Made by a program: the position numbers and the translations under genes. The notes below the pieces were generated by a model. That model was not told where the DNA came from and ran no database searches. It saw only the letters and a list, made by a program, of their open reading frames with translations. Below are positions 9,410 to 16,867 of a DNA stretch of 64,000 nt, piece by piece. Position 1 is the first letter of the stretch. Each line of letters begins with the position of its first letter. The stretch is from CAYRES01 sp964423425 (lineage in GTDB: Bacteria; Actinomycetota; Thermoleophilia; RBG-16-64-13): the NCBI GenBank assembly GCA_964423425.1, contig CAYRES010000006.1, positions 62,001-126,000 on the forward strand. Reading direction: 5' to 3'.

Positions 9410-10633
9410 ATGGACTTTAGGTTTACCCCCGAGCAGGACCTGTACCGCCAGTCCATCCGTGAGTGGTTGGATAAGAATCTGGCGCCCCGGGCCCGCGCCA
9501 TCGATGAAGCCCACGACGGTATTCCCACCGATATCACCGACGGCATGGCCAGCCTGGGCATGTTCGCCGTCACCATCCCCGAGCAGTATGGCGGTATGGA
9601 CATCTCCGATGAGGAGCGCATGGTCTACGCCATGATCACGATCCACGAGATCGCGCGCGCCGACCTCTCCATGTCCACCCCCGTGTACTCCCTCCTCACC
9701 ATCGGCTGGGCGTACATCATCAACAAGTACGGCACCGAGCAGCTCAAGGAGCTCGTGCTGCCCAAGGTCGCCGAAGGCAAGTGCTTCTGCGGTATCAACA
9801 CCACCGAGCCCGCCGGCGGCTCCGACCTCGCCAAGATCACGACGACCGCCATCCCCGAGGGCGACAACTACATCTTCAACGGCGAGAAGGCCTACATCTC
9901 CGGCCCGAAGGAATGTGCGAAGTGGGGCTATCCTTCCGGTCACTGCACCCTGGCCTACACCGACCCGGCCGCCAGCTACAAGGGCATCAGCTTCATCTAC
10001 GTGCCCCGCGCCATCGACGGCATCAGCGACCACGTCTATGAGGACATGGGTCGGATGGGTCTCTCCACCGGCGGCTTCATCTACAAGGACGCCAAGATTC
10101 CGAAGTGGTGCCTGCTGGGTGAAGAGGGCAAGGGCTTCTACGTGAACATGGATGGCTTTAACGCCGCCCGTATCATCGTCGCGGCCGCCTGCCTCGGTGG
10201 CGCCGAGAGGGCCCTCGAGATTTCGGCCGACTACGTGCAGCAGCGCATCCTCTTCGACAAGCCGCTGTCCAAGAACCAGGGCATCAACTTCGAGATGGCG
10301 AACGACTGGATGCAGCTTGATATGCTCAAGTTGAACCTGACCCGTGCCGCGTGGATGTACGGCTACGAGCAGGCCAACCCGGGCACCTTCAGCCGCAAGG
10401 ACCTCAACAAGGTCGTCGCCACCTGCAAGTGCCTCTCTCCGACCCTTGGCCACGACATCGCCCGTCACGGCATGATCTACCACGGCGGCTTCGGCTACAC
10501 CAAGGACACCGAGCTGGAAATGAACCTGCGCGGCGTCATGTCCTATGAAGTTGGTGCCGAGGGCGGCCTCAACATCATGCGCGGCATCATCGCCCGCGAC
10601 GAGTGGGGCGACGCCTTCAACTCGTTCAAGTAG
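9410..10633 (+). CDS. Acyl-CoA dehydrogenase (CaiA-like)
   Basis: A 407-residue FAD-dependent acyl-CoA dehydrogenase, normal length. N-terminal helical domain, then the beta domain with CGINTTEPAGGSDLAKITTTA (flavin-contact motif) at about residues 126-146, and a C-terminal helical domain with RILFDKPLSKNQ. The expected catalytic Glu region reads MSYEVGAEGGLNIMRG, so Glu follows Tyr as usual, but the flanking YEGT pattern is altered. It should pass electrons to, or take them from, the ETF encoded just downstream. In E. coli the comparable CaiA works as an enoyl-CoA reductase fed by FixABCX; direction here is not known. AGGAGGAGC eight bases before the ATG is a strong ribosome site. Confidence 0.9.
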   Translation: MDFRFTPEQDLYRQSIREWLDKNLAPRARAIDEAHDGIPTDITDGMASLGMFAVTIPEQYGGMDISDEERMVYAMITIHEIARADLSMSTPVYSLLTIGWAYIINKYGTEQLKELVLPKVAEGKCFCGINTTEPAGGSDLAKITTTAIPEGDNYIFNGEKAYISGPKECAKWGYPSGHCTLAYTDPAASYKGISFIYVPRAIDGISDHVYEDMGRMGLSTGGFIYKDAKIPKWCLLGEEGKGFYVNMDGFNAARIIVAAACLGGAERALEISADYVQQRILFDKPLSKNQGINFEMANDWMQLDMLKLNLTRAAWMYGYEQANPGTFSRKDLNKVVATCKCLSPTLGHDIARHGMIYHGGFGYTKDTELEMNLRGVMSYEVGAEGGLNIMRGIIARDEWGDAFNSFK

Positions 10634-10682
10634 CAAGAAGGATTACGGCCTGCGCCGCAATCTGACAGACCCTGCGTTGTAA

Positions 10683-10716
10683 TGTGCCGCCGCTGCCTTC
10701 GGGTGGCGGCGGCACA
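10683..10716 (+). other. 15-bp stem with cUUCGg tetraloop before fixC
   Basis: TGTGCCGCCGC (10683-10693) pairs perfectly with GCGGCGGCACA (10706-10716). Inside it, TG/TG wobbles and CC/GG close a TTCG tetraloop, giving an uninterrupted 15-bp stem. It ends three bases before the fixC ribosome site and has no T-run. An RNA stability or partial termination element is likely. Confidence 0.7.
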
Positions 10717-10731
10717 GCAAGGAAAGGACTT

Positions 10732-12021
10732 ATGGAAAAGGTCGATTGCATCGTTGTCGGTGGCGGTCTCGCCGGTCTGTCGGCGGCATACGGTCTGGCC
10801 TCCGAGGGACTCGAAGTCATCGTCATCGAGCGGGGCGACTACTCGGGAGCCAAGAACGTCACCGGCGGGCGCCTCTATCTGAGCCCCCTCCACGACATGT
10901 TCCCGGAGCTGTGGGAGGAGGCCCCGTTCGAGCGGCCGGTGACGAGGGAGTTCATCACCATCATGGGTGATGAGGCTGCCACAACCCTGGAATACACCTC
11001 CCAGAACGTAGCCGCTCAGCCACACCAGTCCTACACCCTCGTCCGCGCCACCTTCGATCAGTGGCTGTCGGAGAAGGTGATGGAGAAGGGCGGCATGGTC
11101 ATCACGAAGCAGAGGGTCGACGAGCTGCTGAAGGATGAGGAAGACAGAGTCATCGGCATCCGCGCGGGAGAAGATGAGATCGGCGCGGACATGGTCATCG
11201 TGGCCGAGGGCTGCCTGAAGCTCGTCTCCGAGCGTGCCGGCCTCTGCGAGAGGCCCACGTATATCGATCAGGCGGTGGGCTTCAAAGAGGTCATCGAACT
11301 TCCGGCCGAGGTCATCGAGAGCCGCTGGCACCTCAACCCGGGCGAAGGCGCCGCCCAGCTCTTCATGGGCGATGTCACCAAAGGCATGCTCGGGGGCGGC
11401 TTCCTCTACACGAACAAGAACTCCATCGCCCTCGGCATCGTGCTCGGCATGAAGCCCGCCCGAGAACGCAAGGGCAAGCTCGACATCTACACGCTTCTCG
11501 ATGACTTCAAGGAGAACGCGGCCATCAAACCACTGGTCGAAGGCGGCGAACTGCTCGAGTACTCCGCCCACGTCATCTCAGAAGCCGGCCTCGCGGGCAT
11601 CCCCACGTTGTACGGTGACGGATACCTGCTCACCGGCGACACCGCCGGACTGGCCCTGAACTCCCTCTACACCGTGCGGGGCATGGACTTCGCCATCGCC
11701 TCCGGCTACTACGCGGCCAAGGCCGTCGTCGAGGCCAAGACCCAGGGCGACATCAACGCCGCTGGGCCTGCGTACGACAAGATGATGAGAGACAGCTGGG
11801 TGGTCAAGGACTTGGAGGCGGCGGAACACATCCCGCATTTCATCGAGAACGACCGCATCTTCAGCCACTACCCCAACGCCATTGCCCGCATCATGGATGG
11901 CCTGTTCGTTCTCGGCGCGGGTCCCCAACAGAAGATTTTCGACAAAGTCTTCAGCGGTGTCAAGAAAGAGTTCATGAACGTGAAGACGGTCAAGGAACTC
12001 ATGGGCGCACGAAAGATCTGA
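10732..12021 (+). CDS. fixC: FixC, ETF-quinone oxidoreductase flavoprotein
   Basis: A 429-residue FAD protein of the FixC/ETF:quinone oxidoreductase family. The N-terminus DCIVVGGGLAGLSAAYGLASEG is the dinucleotide fold; GDTAGLALNSLYTVRGMDFAIASGYYAAKAV near residue 300 is the second FAD-contact motif. It lacks the C-terminal iron-sulfur domain found in mitochondrial ETF-QO; that part is supplied by FixX, encoded 13 bases downstream. In FixABCX the complex couples electron transfer from NADH to both ferredoxin (or flavodoxin) and quinone, or links acyl-CoA chemistry to quinone. ATG at 10732 has AAGGAAAGG in front and begins MEKVDCIVVGG; an earlier in-frame ATG would start within the hairpin. 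Confidence 0.92.
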   Translation: MEKVDCIVVGGGLAGLSAAYGLASEGLEVIVIERGDYSGAKNVTGGRLYLSPLHDMFPELWEEAPFERPVTREFITIMGDEAATTLEYTSQNVAAQPHQSYTLVRATFDQWLSEKVMEKGGMVITKQRVDELLKDEEDRVIGIRAGEDEIGADMVIVAEGCLKLVSERAGLCERPTYIDQAVGFKEVIELPAEVIESRWHLNPGEGAAQLFMGDVTKGMLGGGFLYTNKNSIALGIVLGMKPARERKGKLDIYTLLDDFKENAAIKPLVEGGELLEYSAHVISEAGLAGIPTLYGDGYLLTGDTAGLALNSLYTVRGMDFAIASGYYAAKAVVEAKTQGDINAAGPAYDKMMRDSWVVKDLEAAEHIPHFIENDRIFSHYPNAIARIMDGLFVLGAGPQQKIFDKVFSGVKKEFMNVKTVKELMGARKI

Positions 12022-12034
12022 GGAGGCTGCGCGC

Positions 12035-12310
12035 ATGAACATAGAAACCAAACTGGGCTACAACGTTTTCAAGATAGACAAAGAGCGCCACATCACCATC
12101 AACACTGAGATATGCAACAGCAAGTGCACCGACAAGACCTGTCTCTACATCTGCCCGGCGTTTCTCTACAAGCTGGACGATGAAGGCGACGTCATCGTCG
12201 ACTGGGAGGGTTGTCTGGAGTGCGGTACCTGCCTTCTCGCCTGCGAACCCGGCGCCATCCAATGGAACTACCCGCGGGGCGAGTTCGGGATCCAATACCG
12301 CACGTCCTGA
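12035..12310 (+). CDS. fixX: FixX ferredoxin-like protein
   Basis: A 91-residue ferredoxin-like subunit. One [4Fe-4S] site is clear as CLECGTCLLACEPGAI near residues 64-79; the earlier Cys set (CNSKCTDKTCLYICP) supplies the remaining ligand and a degenerate second site, as in other FixX proteins. It carries electrons between the ETF/FixC flavins and quinone. GAGGAGGCTGCGCGC precedes the ATG. It lies between fixC and fixA in one operon. Confidence 0.92.
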   Translation: MNIETKLGYNVFKIDKERHITINTEICNSKCTDKTCLYICPAFLYKLDDEGDVIVDWEGCLECGTCLLACEPGAIQWNYPRGEFGIQYRTS

Positions 12311-12352
12311 GGGTGCCGGTCTCTGCACACGGCCTAGAGGAGTGATAGACAC

Positions 12353-13135
12353 GTGAACATCATCGTACCGGTCAAGACCAACGTGGACACGGAGATGGTC
12401 CGCATCAAGAACCGCGAGCCGGTGCTTGAGGGCGTCCCGTACAAGTTGGGCGATCTTGACAAGAACGCACTTGAGGCGGCTCTGCAGTTGGCCGCCGAGG
12501 TGGGCGATTCCAAGGTGATCGCCGTCACCGTCAACGAAGGCAACCGCAAGATCAAAGACACCATCAAAGAAGCCCTTGCCATGGGCGCCGATGAAGCCTA
12601 CATCATCGACGATCCGGCCGCCCTCGCCGCCGACCAGGCAGGCATTGCGAAGATCATCGCCAAGGCCGTCGAGAAGATCGGCGACTATGACCTCGTCATC
12701 TTTGCCGAAGGCTCCACCGACAAGTACTCGGGCCAGGTCGGCCCCCGCGTGGCGGAACAGCTCGGCCTCCCCGAGATCGGCTACGCCCGTAAGATCGTTG
12801 CGGGGGGCGCCGGCGTGCAGGTCGACCGTGGCATGGGCGACTTCATCGAAACCTGGGAGACCACACTTCCCGCCGTCGTAACCGTCACGAGTGAGATCAA
12901 CGAGCCTCGTGTCTGCACCCTCATGAACATCATGAAGGCCGGCAAGAAGCCGCAGACCGATTGGACGCTCGCCGATCTCGATCTCGATGCGGACACCGTC
13001 GCTTCCCGCAACACGCTCATCTCGAATCTGGCCGAAGAGCAGGCACGTAAGAACGTCGTGTTCGAGGGTACCATCGAGGAGCAGGTTGACAAGCTCATCG
13101 ACGCCCTCATCAAAGAAGGGGTCCTGGAGGCTTAG
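12353..13135 (+). CDS. fixA: FixA, ETF beta subunit
   Basis: A 260-residue electron transfer flavoprotein beta subunit. It begins MNIIVPVKTNVDTEMVRIK, with the typical VKxVPD-like start, and has KYSGQVGPRVAEQLGLPEIGYARKI in the middle. The usual signature region reads VDRGMGDFIETWETTLPAVVTV, with Gly where many members have Glu. The chain pairs with FixB and carries the second cofactor (AMP, or the bifurcating FAD in FixAB-type ETFs); which cofactor is bound cannot be decided by eye. GTG start with AGAGGAGTG upstream. Two bases separate it from fixB. Confidence 0.92.
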   Translation: MNIIVPVKTNVDTEMVRIKNREPVLEGVPYKLGDLDKNALEAALQLAAEVGDSKVIAVTVNEGNRKIKDTIKEALAMGADEAYIIDDPAALAADQAGIAKIIAKAVEKIGDYDLVIFAEGSTDKYSGQVGPRVAEQLGLPEIGYARKIVAGGAGVQVDRGMGDFIETWETTLPAVVTVTSEINEPRVCTLMNIMKAGKKPQTDWTLADLDLDADTVASRNTLISNLAEEQARKNVVFEGTIEEQVDKLIDALIKEGVLEA

Positions 13136-13137
13136 CT

Positions 13138-14088
13138 ATGGCAGATATCCTCGTATACAGCGAACAGCTGAGCACAGCCAAGGAGCTCACTTACAAGGCC
13201 AAGGAATTCGCCGGTGCCCTGGGGCTCGGCGCATCCGCTGCCGTGCTCGGCCCGGACGCCTCGGCGAAGGCTCCTGACCTCGCCGCCGTGGGCGCCGACA
13301 AGATCTACGTGAGCGAAGACCCGGCCCTGGCCGAACTCGCCATCGATGTGGTGGCCGACGCCCTGGCCCAGATCGCCAAGGAAGCCGACGCCACCTATGT
13401 GCTACTCGGCTCCACCCGGCTCGGCAAGGAACTCGCCGGCCGCTTGGCTCAGAAACTGGACGCCGGTGCAGCCACCGACGTGAACGCCGTGGAAGTGGCC
13501 GACGGCGTCCTGGTCGCCGCCCACTACTCCTTCGGCGGCGCCACCGTCGCTCGCGAGACCATCGATACACCCGTGAAGGTCCTCGCCGTCATGCCGAAGA
13601 CCTTTGAGATCGATGCACCCTCCGCCGGTGCGGGTGAAGTGGTCACCCCTTCGCTGTCCCTCTCGCCCTCGCCGGTCAAGCTGGTGGGCAGGAAGGAGAA
13701 AGAGGGCGAGTCGGTGAACCTCGAGGGCGCGGTCAACCTGGTCTGCATCGGCCGCGGCTTCGGGACCAAGGAAGACATCGAGCTGGCCAATCAGTTGTGC
13801 GCCGCACTCAACGCCGAACTCGGTTGCACCAAGAGCCTCTGCGACTGGGAATGGCTGCCTGAAGCCCGTCTCGTCGGCCTCTCCGGCGCGAAGACGAAGC
13901 CCAGCCTTTATGTCTCTGTGGGCATCTCCGGCCAGGTTCAGCACACGGTCGGTGTGGGCACGTCCAAGATCATCGCCTGCATCAACAAGGACGAGAAGGC
14001 CCTCATGTTCGGGGCCTCCGACTACGGCATCGTCGGCGATCTCTACGAAGTGCTCCCCGTTCTCACCGAGAAGCTGAAGGCCCTCTAG
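13138..14088 (+). CDS. fixB: FixB, ETF alpha subunit
   Basis: A 316-residue ETF alpha subunit that binds FAD in its C-terminal domain. The signature LYVSVGISGQVQHTVGVG near residue 260, followed by KIIACINKDEKA, matches the ETF-alpha pattern. The N-terminal domain (YSEQLSTAKELTYKAKEFAG) forms the interface with FixA. It is the last gene of the operon; the TAG at 14086-14088 is intact although an assembly gap begins about 50 bases later. Partners: FixA for electron bifurcation or transfer, FixC/FixX for quinone reduction. Confidence 0.93.
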   Translation: MADILVYSEQLSTAKELTYKAKEFAGALGLGASAAVLGPDASAKAPDLAAVGADKIYVSEDPALAELAIDVVADALAQIAKEADATYVLLGSTRLGKELAGRLAQKLDAGAATDVNAVEVADGVLVAAHYSFGGATVARETIDTPVKVLAVMPKTFEIDAPSAGAGEVVTPSLSLSPSPVKLVGRKEKEGESVNLEGAVNLVCIGRGFGTKEDIELANQLCAALNAELGCTKSLCDWEWLPEARLVGLSGAKTKPSLYVSVGISGQVQHTVGVGTSKIIACINKDEKALMFGASDYGIVGDLYEVLPVLTEKLKAL

Positions 14089-14348
14089 TATTGACGCTCC
14101 TCCGGCGGCTTATCGTGAGGTCGCCGGAGAGAGCAGAGGTGGGGGGGGGCGGGCCCCCCCCGGGGGGGGCCGGCCCCCCCACAAACCACCGGGGGGGGCG
14201 CGCCCCCCCCGGGCCCCCCCCCCCCGCCCCCCCCCCCACNNNNNNNNNNCCTAGTATTGACGCCCCCCGGGCGGTTTTTCGTGCGGTCCCCGGAGCTAGC
14301 AGTGGTGCGGTGGCCGGCCCCCCCGGGGGGGCCGGCCTCCGCACCTTC
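14089..14348. other. Assembly gap flanked by a damaged duplicate
   Basis: Ten Ns (14240-14249) lie inside long G and C runs. The text just after fixB (from 14088, beginning CTAGTATTGACGC) reappears imperfectly straight after the Ns (from 14251), with the same order of motifs: TATTGACG, GGCGG, CGTG, GGTC/GCGG and CCGGAG. This looks like one locus read twice from two contig ends with failing base calls, not a biological repeat. The true sequence between fixB and tatC is probably short and holds a strong GC hairpin. No gene is supported. Confidence 0.8.
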
Positions 14349-15170
14349 CTACCTCTGGGGCGCCGTACCCTCGCCGTCCCTGCCCCCGCCGTCCGAGCCC
14401 TTCTCCCCGTCCGCTTCCATGCTTCGTGAGCGGTTCCGCCGGCGCTCAACCAAGCGCACAAGCACGATCCCGGCTTCATACAAGAAGAGGAGCGGGGCCA
14501 TGAGCACCAGCATGGTCACCGGATCCTGAGTAGGTGTAATCACCATGGCCACCACCGCCACCACGAGTACCGCGTAGCGCCGTACCCGCCTCAGTACCCG
14601 GCTGTTCACCAGGCGGAGGGAGGCCAGCAAGAGGAACGCTGCGGGTATCTGAAACACCACACCCAGCCCCAGGAGCGATGCGCTCACAAAGCTGATGTAC
14701 TCCGCCGCACGCAGCTCTTGGCTGAAGAGATCGCCGCCGTAACTCAGCAGAAACGTGAGCCCGACCGGAAGGACCACGAAGTACCCGAAGGCCACCCCGC
14801 CCAACAGGAGAAGCCACAGAAACAGCACGTACGGCACGGCCACACGTCTTTCCCGCTCGTATAGGGCGGGCGCGACGAAGGCCCACAACTGCCACGCCAC
14901 GATGGGAAAGGCACAAAGGATTCCTGCGTACACACTCACCCGCAAGATAGTGAGTACCGGCTCCGCCGGTCCCAAGGTGAGGAGCTTCTCCGCCGCTCCA
15001 GGCACTTCTTGCAGCGGACGCATGAGCACCCAGAAGATGTGTCGGCTGAATATGAAGGCGACCACGGCGGCCACCAAGACCGCGACCGCACTCACCACGA
15101 TGCGGGTTCGCAACTCCCGCACGTGTTCGAAGAACGGCGCTTCAGTATCGTCGTGGGGCAAGACTGCCAT
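14349..15170 (-). CDS. tatC: Twin-arginine translocase subunit TatC
   Basis: A 273-residue inner-membrane protein with six predicted membrane segments, the receptor for folded proteins with RR signal peptides. The N-terminus FFEHVRELRTRI carries the conserved HxxELRxR element, and the first periplasmic loop region with VSVYAGILCAFPIVAWQLWAFVAPALY fits TatC. It ends in a hydrophilic tail rich in Arg, Gly and Asp. No tatA or tatB is nearby. The start is the ATG at 15170 (MAVLPHDDTEAP); the longer frame adds a basic, non-TatC N-terminus. No clear ribosome site precedes it. A consensus TATAAT about 75 bases upstream could serve it. Transcribed divergently from nuo. Confidence 0.92.
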   Translation of the reverse strand: MAVLPHDDTEAPFFEHVRELRTRIVVSAVAVLVAAVVAFIFSRHIFWVLMRPLQEVPGAAEKLLTLGPAEPVLTILRVSVYAGILCAFPIVAWQLWAFVAPALYERERRVAVPYVLFLWLLLLGGVAFGYFVVLPVGLTFLLSYGGDLFSQELRAAEYISFVSASLLGLGVVFQIPAAFLLLASLRLVNSRVLRRVRRYAVLVVAVVAMVITPTQDPVTMLVLMAPLLFLYEAGIVLVRLVERRRNRSRSMEADGEKGSDGGGRDGEGTAPQR

Positions 15171-15246
15171 CAACTTGTCGGATTCACCGCACCCTTGAGG
15201 TCGGAGGTCACCCTGGACCCGTCGGCACCGGGCTCTCCACTGCCTC

Positions 15247-15252
15247 ATTATA
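15247..15252 (-). promoter_or_regulatory. tatC -10 candidate
   Basis: On the - strand this reads TATAAT, a perfect -10 hexamer about 75 bases before tatC. There is no consensus -35 at the right spacing, so confidence is moderate. Confidence 0.4.
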
Positions 15253-15285
15253 GGCCGAACGATTCATTGGCCGGACGCCCAAACC

Positions 15286-15314
15286 TTGTTGCGCCCGATA
15301 GGGGGATTTGTTAT
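15286..15314 (+). promoter_or_regulatory. nuo operon promoter candidate
   Basis: TTGTTG and TGTTAT separated by 17 bases, placed so that transcription would begin about 55 bases before nuoA. This is the only reasonable pair I see in the nuoA-tatC divergent gap. Confidence 0.4.
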
Positions 15315-15375
15315 TGTGGCGAACGCTGTAGCCGGAGCTTCACGGCCCAATTCAACTGAGCGTAGAGGTGCGCCC

Positions 15376-15744
15376 GTGATCAATCCGACCGTCGATCTCG
15401 TTATCCAATTCCTCTTCATGCTCATCCTCTCGGCCGGGCTGTTCGTGGTCATGATTTGGATAGTGCACAGACTCATGCCCACGAGCAAGAACCCCGCCAA
15501 AGGCCAGCCCTACGAGTGCGGGGTTCCTCCCACGGGTGATGCGCGCGTTCCTCTGAACGTGCACTACTACCTGGTGGCAGTCCTCTTCGTGTTGTTCGAC
15601 CTCGAGGCGGCCTTCATCTATCCGTGGGCTGTCGCCCTCAGAAGTCTCGGCGCTCCCGGATTCGCGGCCATGATGGTCTTCATCTTCGTCATCCTGGTCG
15701 GCTTCGTGTACGAGTGGAAGAAGGGAGTCCTTTCGTGGGAATAG
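15376..15744 (+). CDS. nuoA: Complex I subunit NuoA
   Basis: A 122-residue membrane subunit with three transmembrane helices. The conserved loop KGQPYECGVPPTGDARVPLNVHYY contains the ECG motif facing the quinone entry, and VLFDLEAAFIYPW follows in helix 2. GTG at 15376 gives MINPTVDLVIQ, with AGAGGTG upstream; the longer frame starting at 15286 begins in the promoter region. First gene of an eleven-gene operon. Confidence 0.93.
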   Translation: MINPTVDLVIQFLFMLILSAGLFVVMIWIVHRLMPTSKNPAKGQPYECGVPPTGDARVPLNVHYYLVAVLFVLFDLEAAFIYPWAVALRSLGAPGFAAMMVFIFVILVGFVYEWKKGVLSWE

Positions 15745-16334
15745 AGCGACCCAAAGTTCCTCCACTACCCGACATGGCGGATGCACTCAAGAACCCCTCC
15801 GAGACCGATCTGGAGGCCGTTCTCGAAGGAGGCGGCGGCGTTCCCGGAGTCATTCCCGCCCAGCTCGACAGACTACTCAACTTCGGTGCGAGCTTTTCGT
15901 TCTGGCCTCTCCTGTTCGGACTGGCCTGCTGCGCCATCGAGATGATGTCATGCGCCGGGCCCCGTTGGGACATCGCCCGCTTCGGTATGGAAGCCATGCG
16001 GGCCTCCCCCCGCCAGGCCGACGGCATGATCGTCGCGGGTTGGATATCGGTCAAGATGGCCCCCCGCGTCATCCGTCTCTACGAACAGATTCCAGACCCG
16101 AAGTGGGTCTTGGTGATGGGCTCTTGTGCCACCTCCGGCAACATCTGGAACACCTACAACGTGGTACAGGGCGCCGACGCCATCATTCCCGTCGATGTCT
16201 ATGTGCCTGGTTGCCCGCCGCGCCCCGAAGCCCTCTGGCAGGGCCTCGAGCTTATCCGCGACCGCGTGAAGCAGGGCAGGCACGCATACGACGGCATGCG
16301 CACCATTCCCGCCCGCGTGGCGATTGGAGAGTGA
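15735..16334 (+). CDS. nuoB: Complex I subunit NuoB
   Basis: A 199-residue peripheral subunit that binds cluster N2, the last iron-sulfur centre before quinone. Ligands are visible in FGLACCAIEMM (the paired Cys), GSCATSGN and VPGCPPRPEALW. The GTG at 15735 overlaps the end of nuoA by ten bases and has AAGGGAG in front; an ATG at 15774 is possible but has no ribosome site. The 50 residues before the first Cys pair are longer than in many NuoB proteins. Confidence 0.93.
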   Translation: MGIERPKVPPLPDMADALKNPSETDLEAVLEGGGGVPGVIPAQLDRLLNFGASFSFWPLLFGLACCAIEMMSCAGPRWDIARFGMEAMRASPRQADGMIVAGWISVKMAPRVIRLYEQIPDPKWVLVMGSCATSGNIWNTYNVVQGADAIIPVDVYVPGCPPRPEALWQGLELIRDRVKQGRHAYDGMRTIPARVAIGE

Positions 16335-16337
16335 GCC

Positions 16338-16865
16338 ATGGCACAATCACATCTCGATGAACTCTCGCCTGCCCTGAAGGCGGTGCAGAAGGAACTCACT
16401 TCCAAGTTCGGCAAGAAGCTCCTCGACACCTCCGTGTTCCGCGGCGAACTCACCTTCGTCGTCGCCCCTGAGGATTGGGTCAGCGTACTCACCTACTGCA
16501 AGGAGTCCGAGAGCCTCGCTTTCGATCGTCTCGACTGCCTCCTGGGCAACCACTACCCGGGGAGAACCGATCAGCCCTTCGAAGTAGCGGCGAATCTCAC
16601 CTCCATCCCGAACACCACCCGGCTGCGCATCAAGACACAGCTGGCTGAAGGTCAGAGCCTTGCGACCGCGACAGGCATCTGGCCGTCCGCCAACTTCGAT
16701 GAGCGCGAGACCTGGGAGATGTTCGGAGTGGTGTTCGAAGGCCATCCGAACCTGGAGCGGCTCCTGCTCATACCCGAGTTCAAGGGATTCCCCCTCCGTA
16801 AGGACTTTCCGCTGGAAGGTCTCGTCGGTGGGCGGATCCGCACGGATCTGAAAGGAAAGCTCTAG
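16338..16865 (+). CDS. nuoC: Complex I subunit NuoC
   Basis: A 175-residue peripheral-arm subunit, separate from NuoD and not fused as in E. coli. The conserved C-terminal portion ERETWEMFGVVFEGHPNLERLLLIPEFKGFPLRKDFPLEG is present. It forms part of the connecting module between the electron input and quinone sites. Three bases after nuoB. Confidence 0.93.
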   Translation: MAQSHLDELSPALKAVQKELTSKFGKKLLDTSVFRGELTFVVAPEDWVSVLTYCKESESLAFDRLDCLLGNHYPGRTDQPFEVAANLTSIPNTTRLRIKTQLAEGQSLATATGIWPSANFDERETWEMFGVVFEGHPNLERLLLIPEFKGFPLRKDFPLEGLVGGRIRTDLKGKL

Positions 16866-16867
16866 CG

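Noticed and set aside
9407..10636. 409-codon - strand frame opposite the acyl-CoA dehydrogenase
   Set aside because: Exact antisense of a clear gene; composition is Val/Gly/His/Asp-rich as expected from high-GC third positions.
14257..14529. + strand frame crossing the gap region
   Set aside because: Runs through damaged sequence after the N gap and the antisense of tatC.
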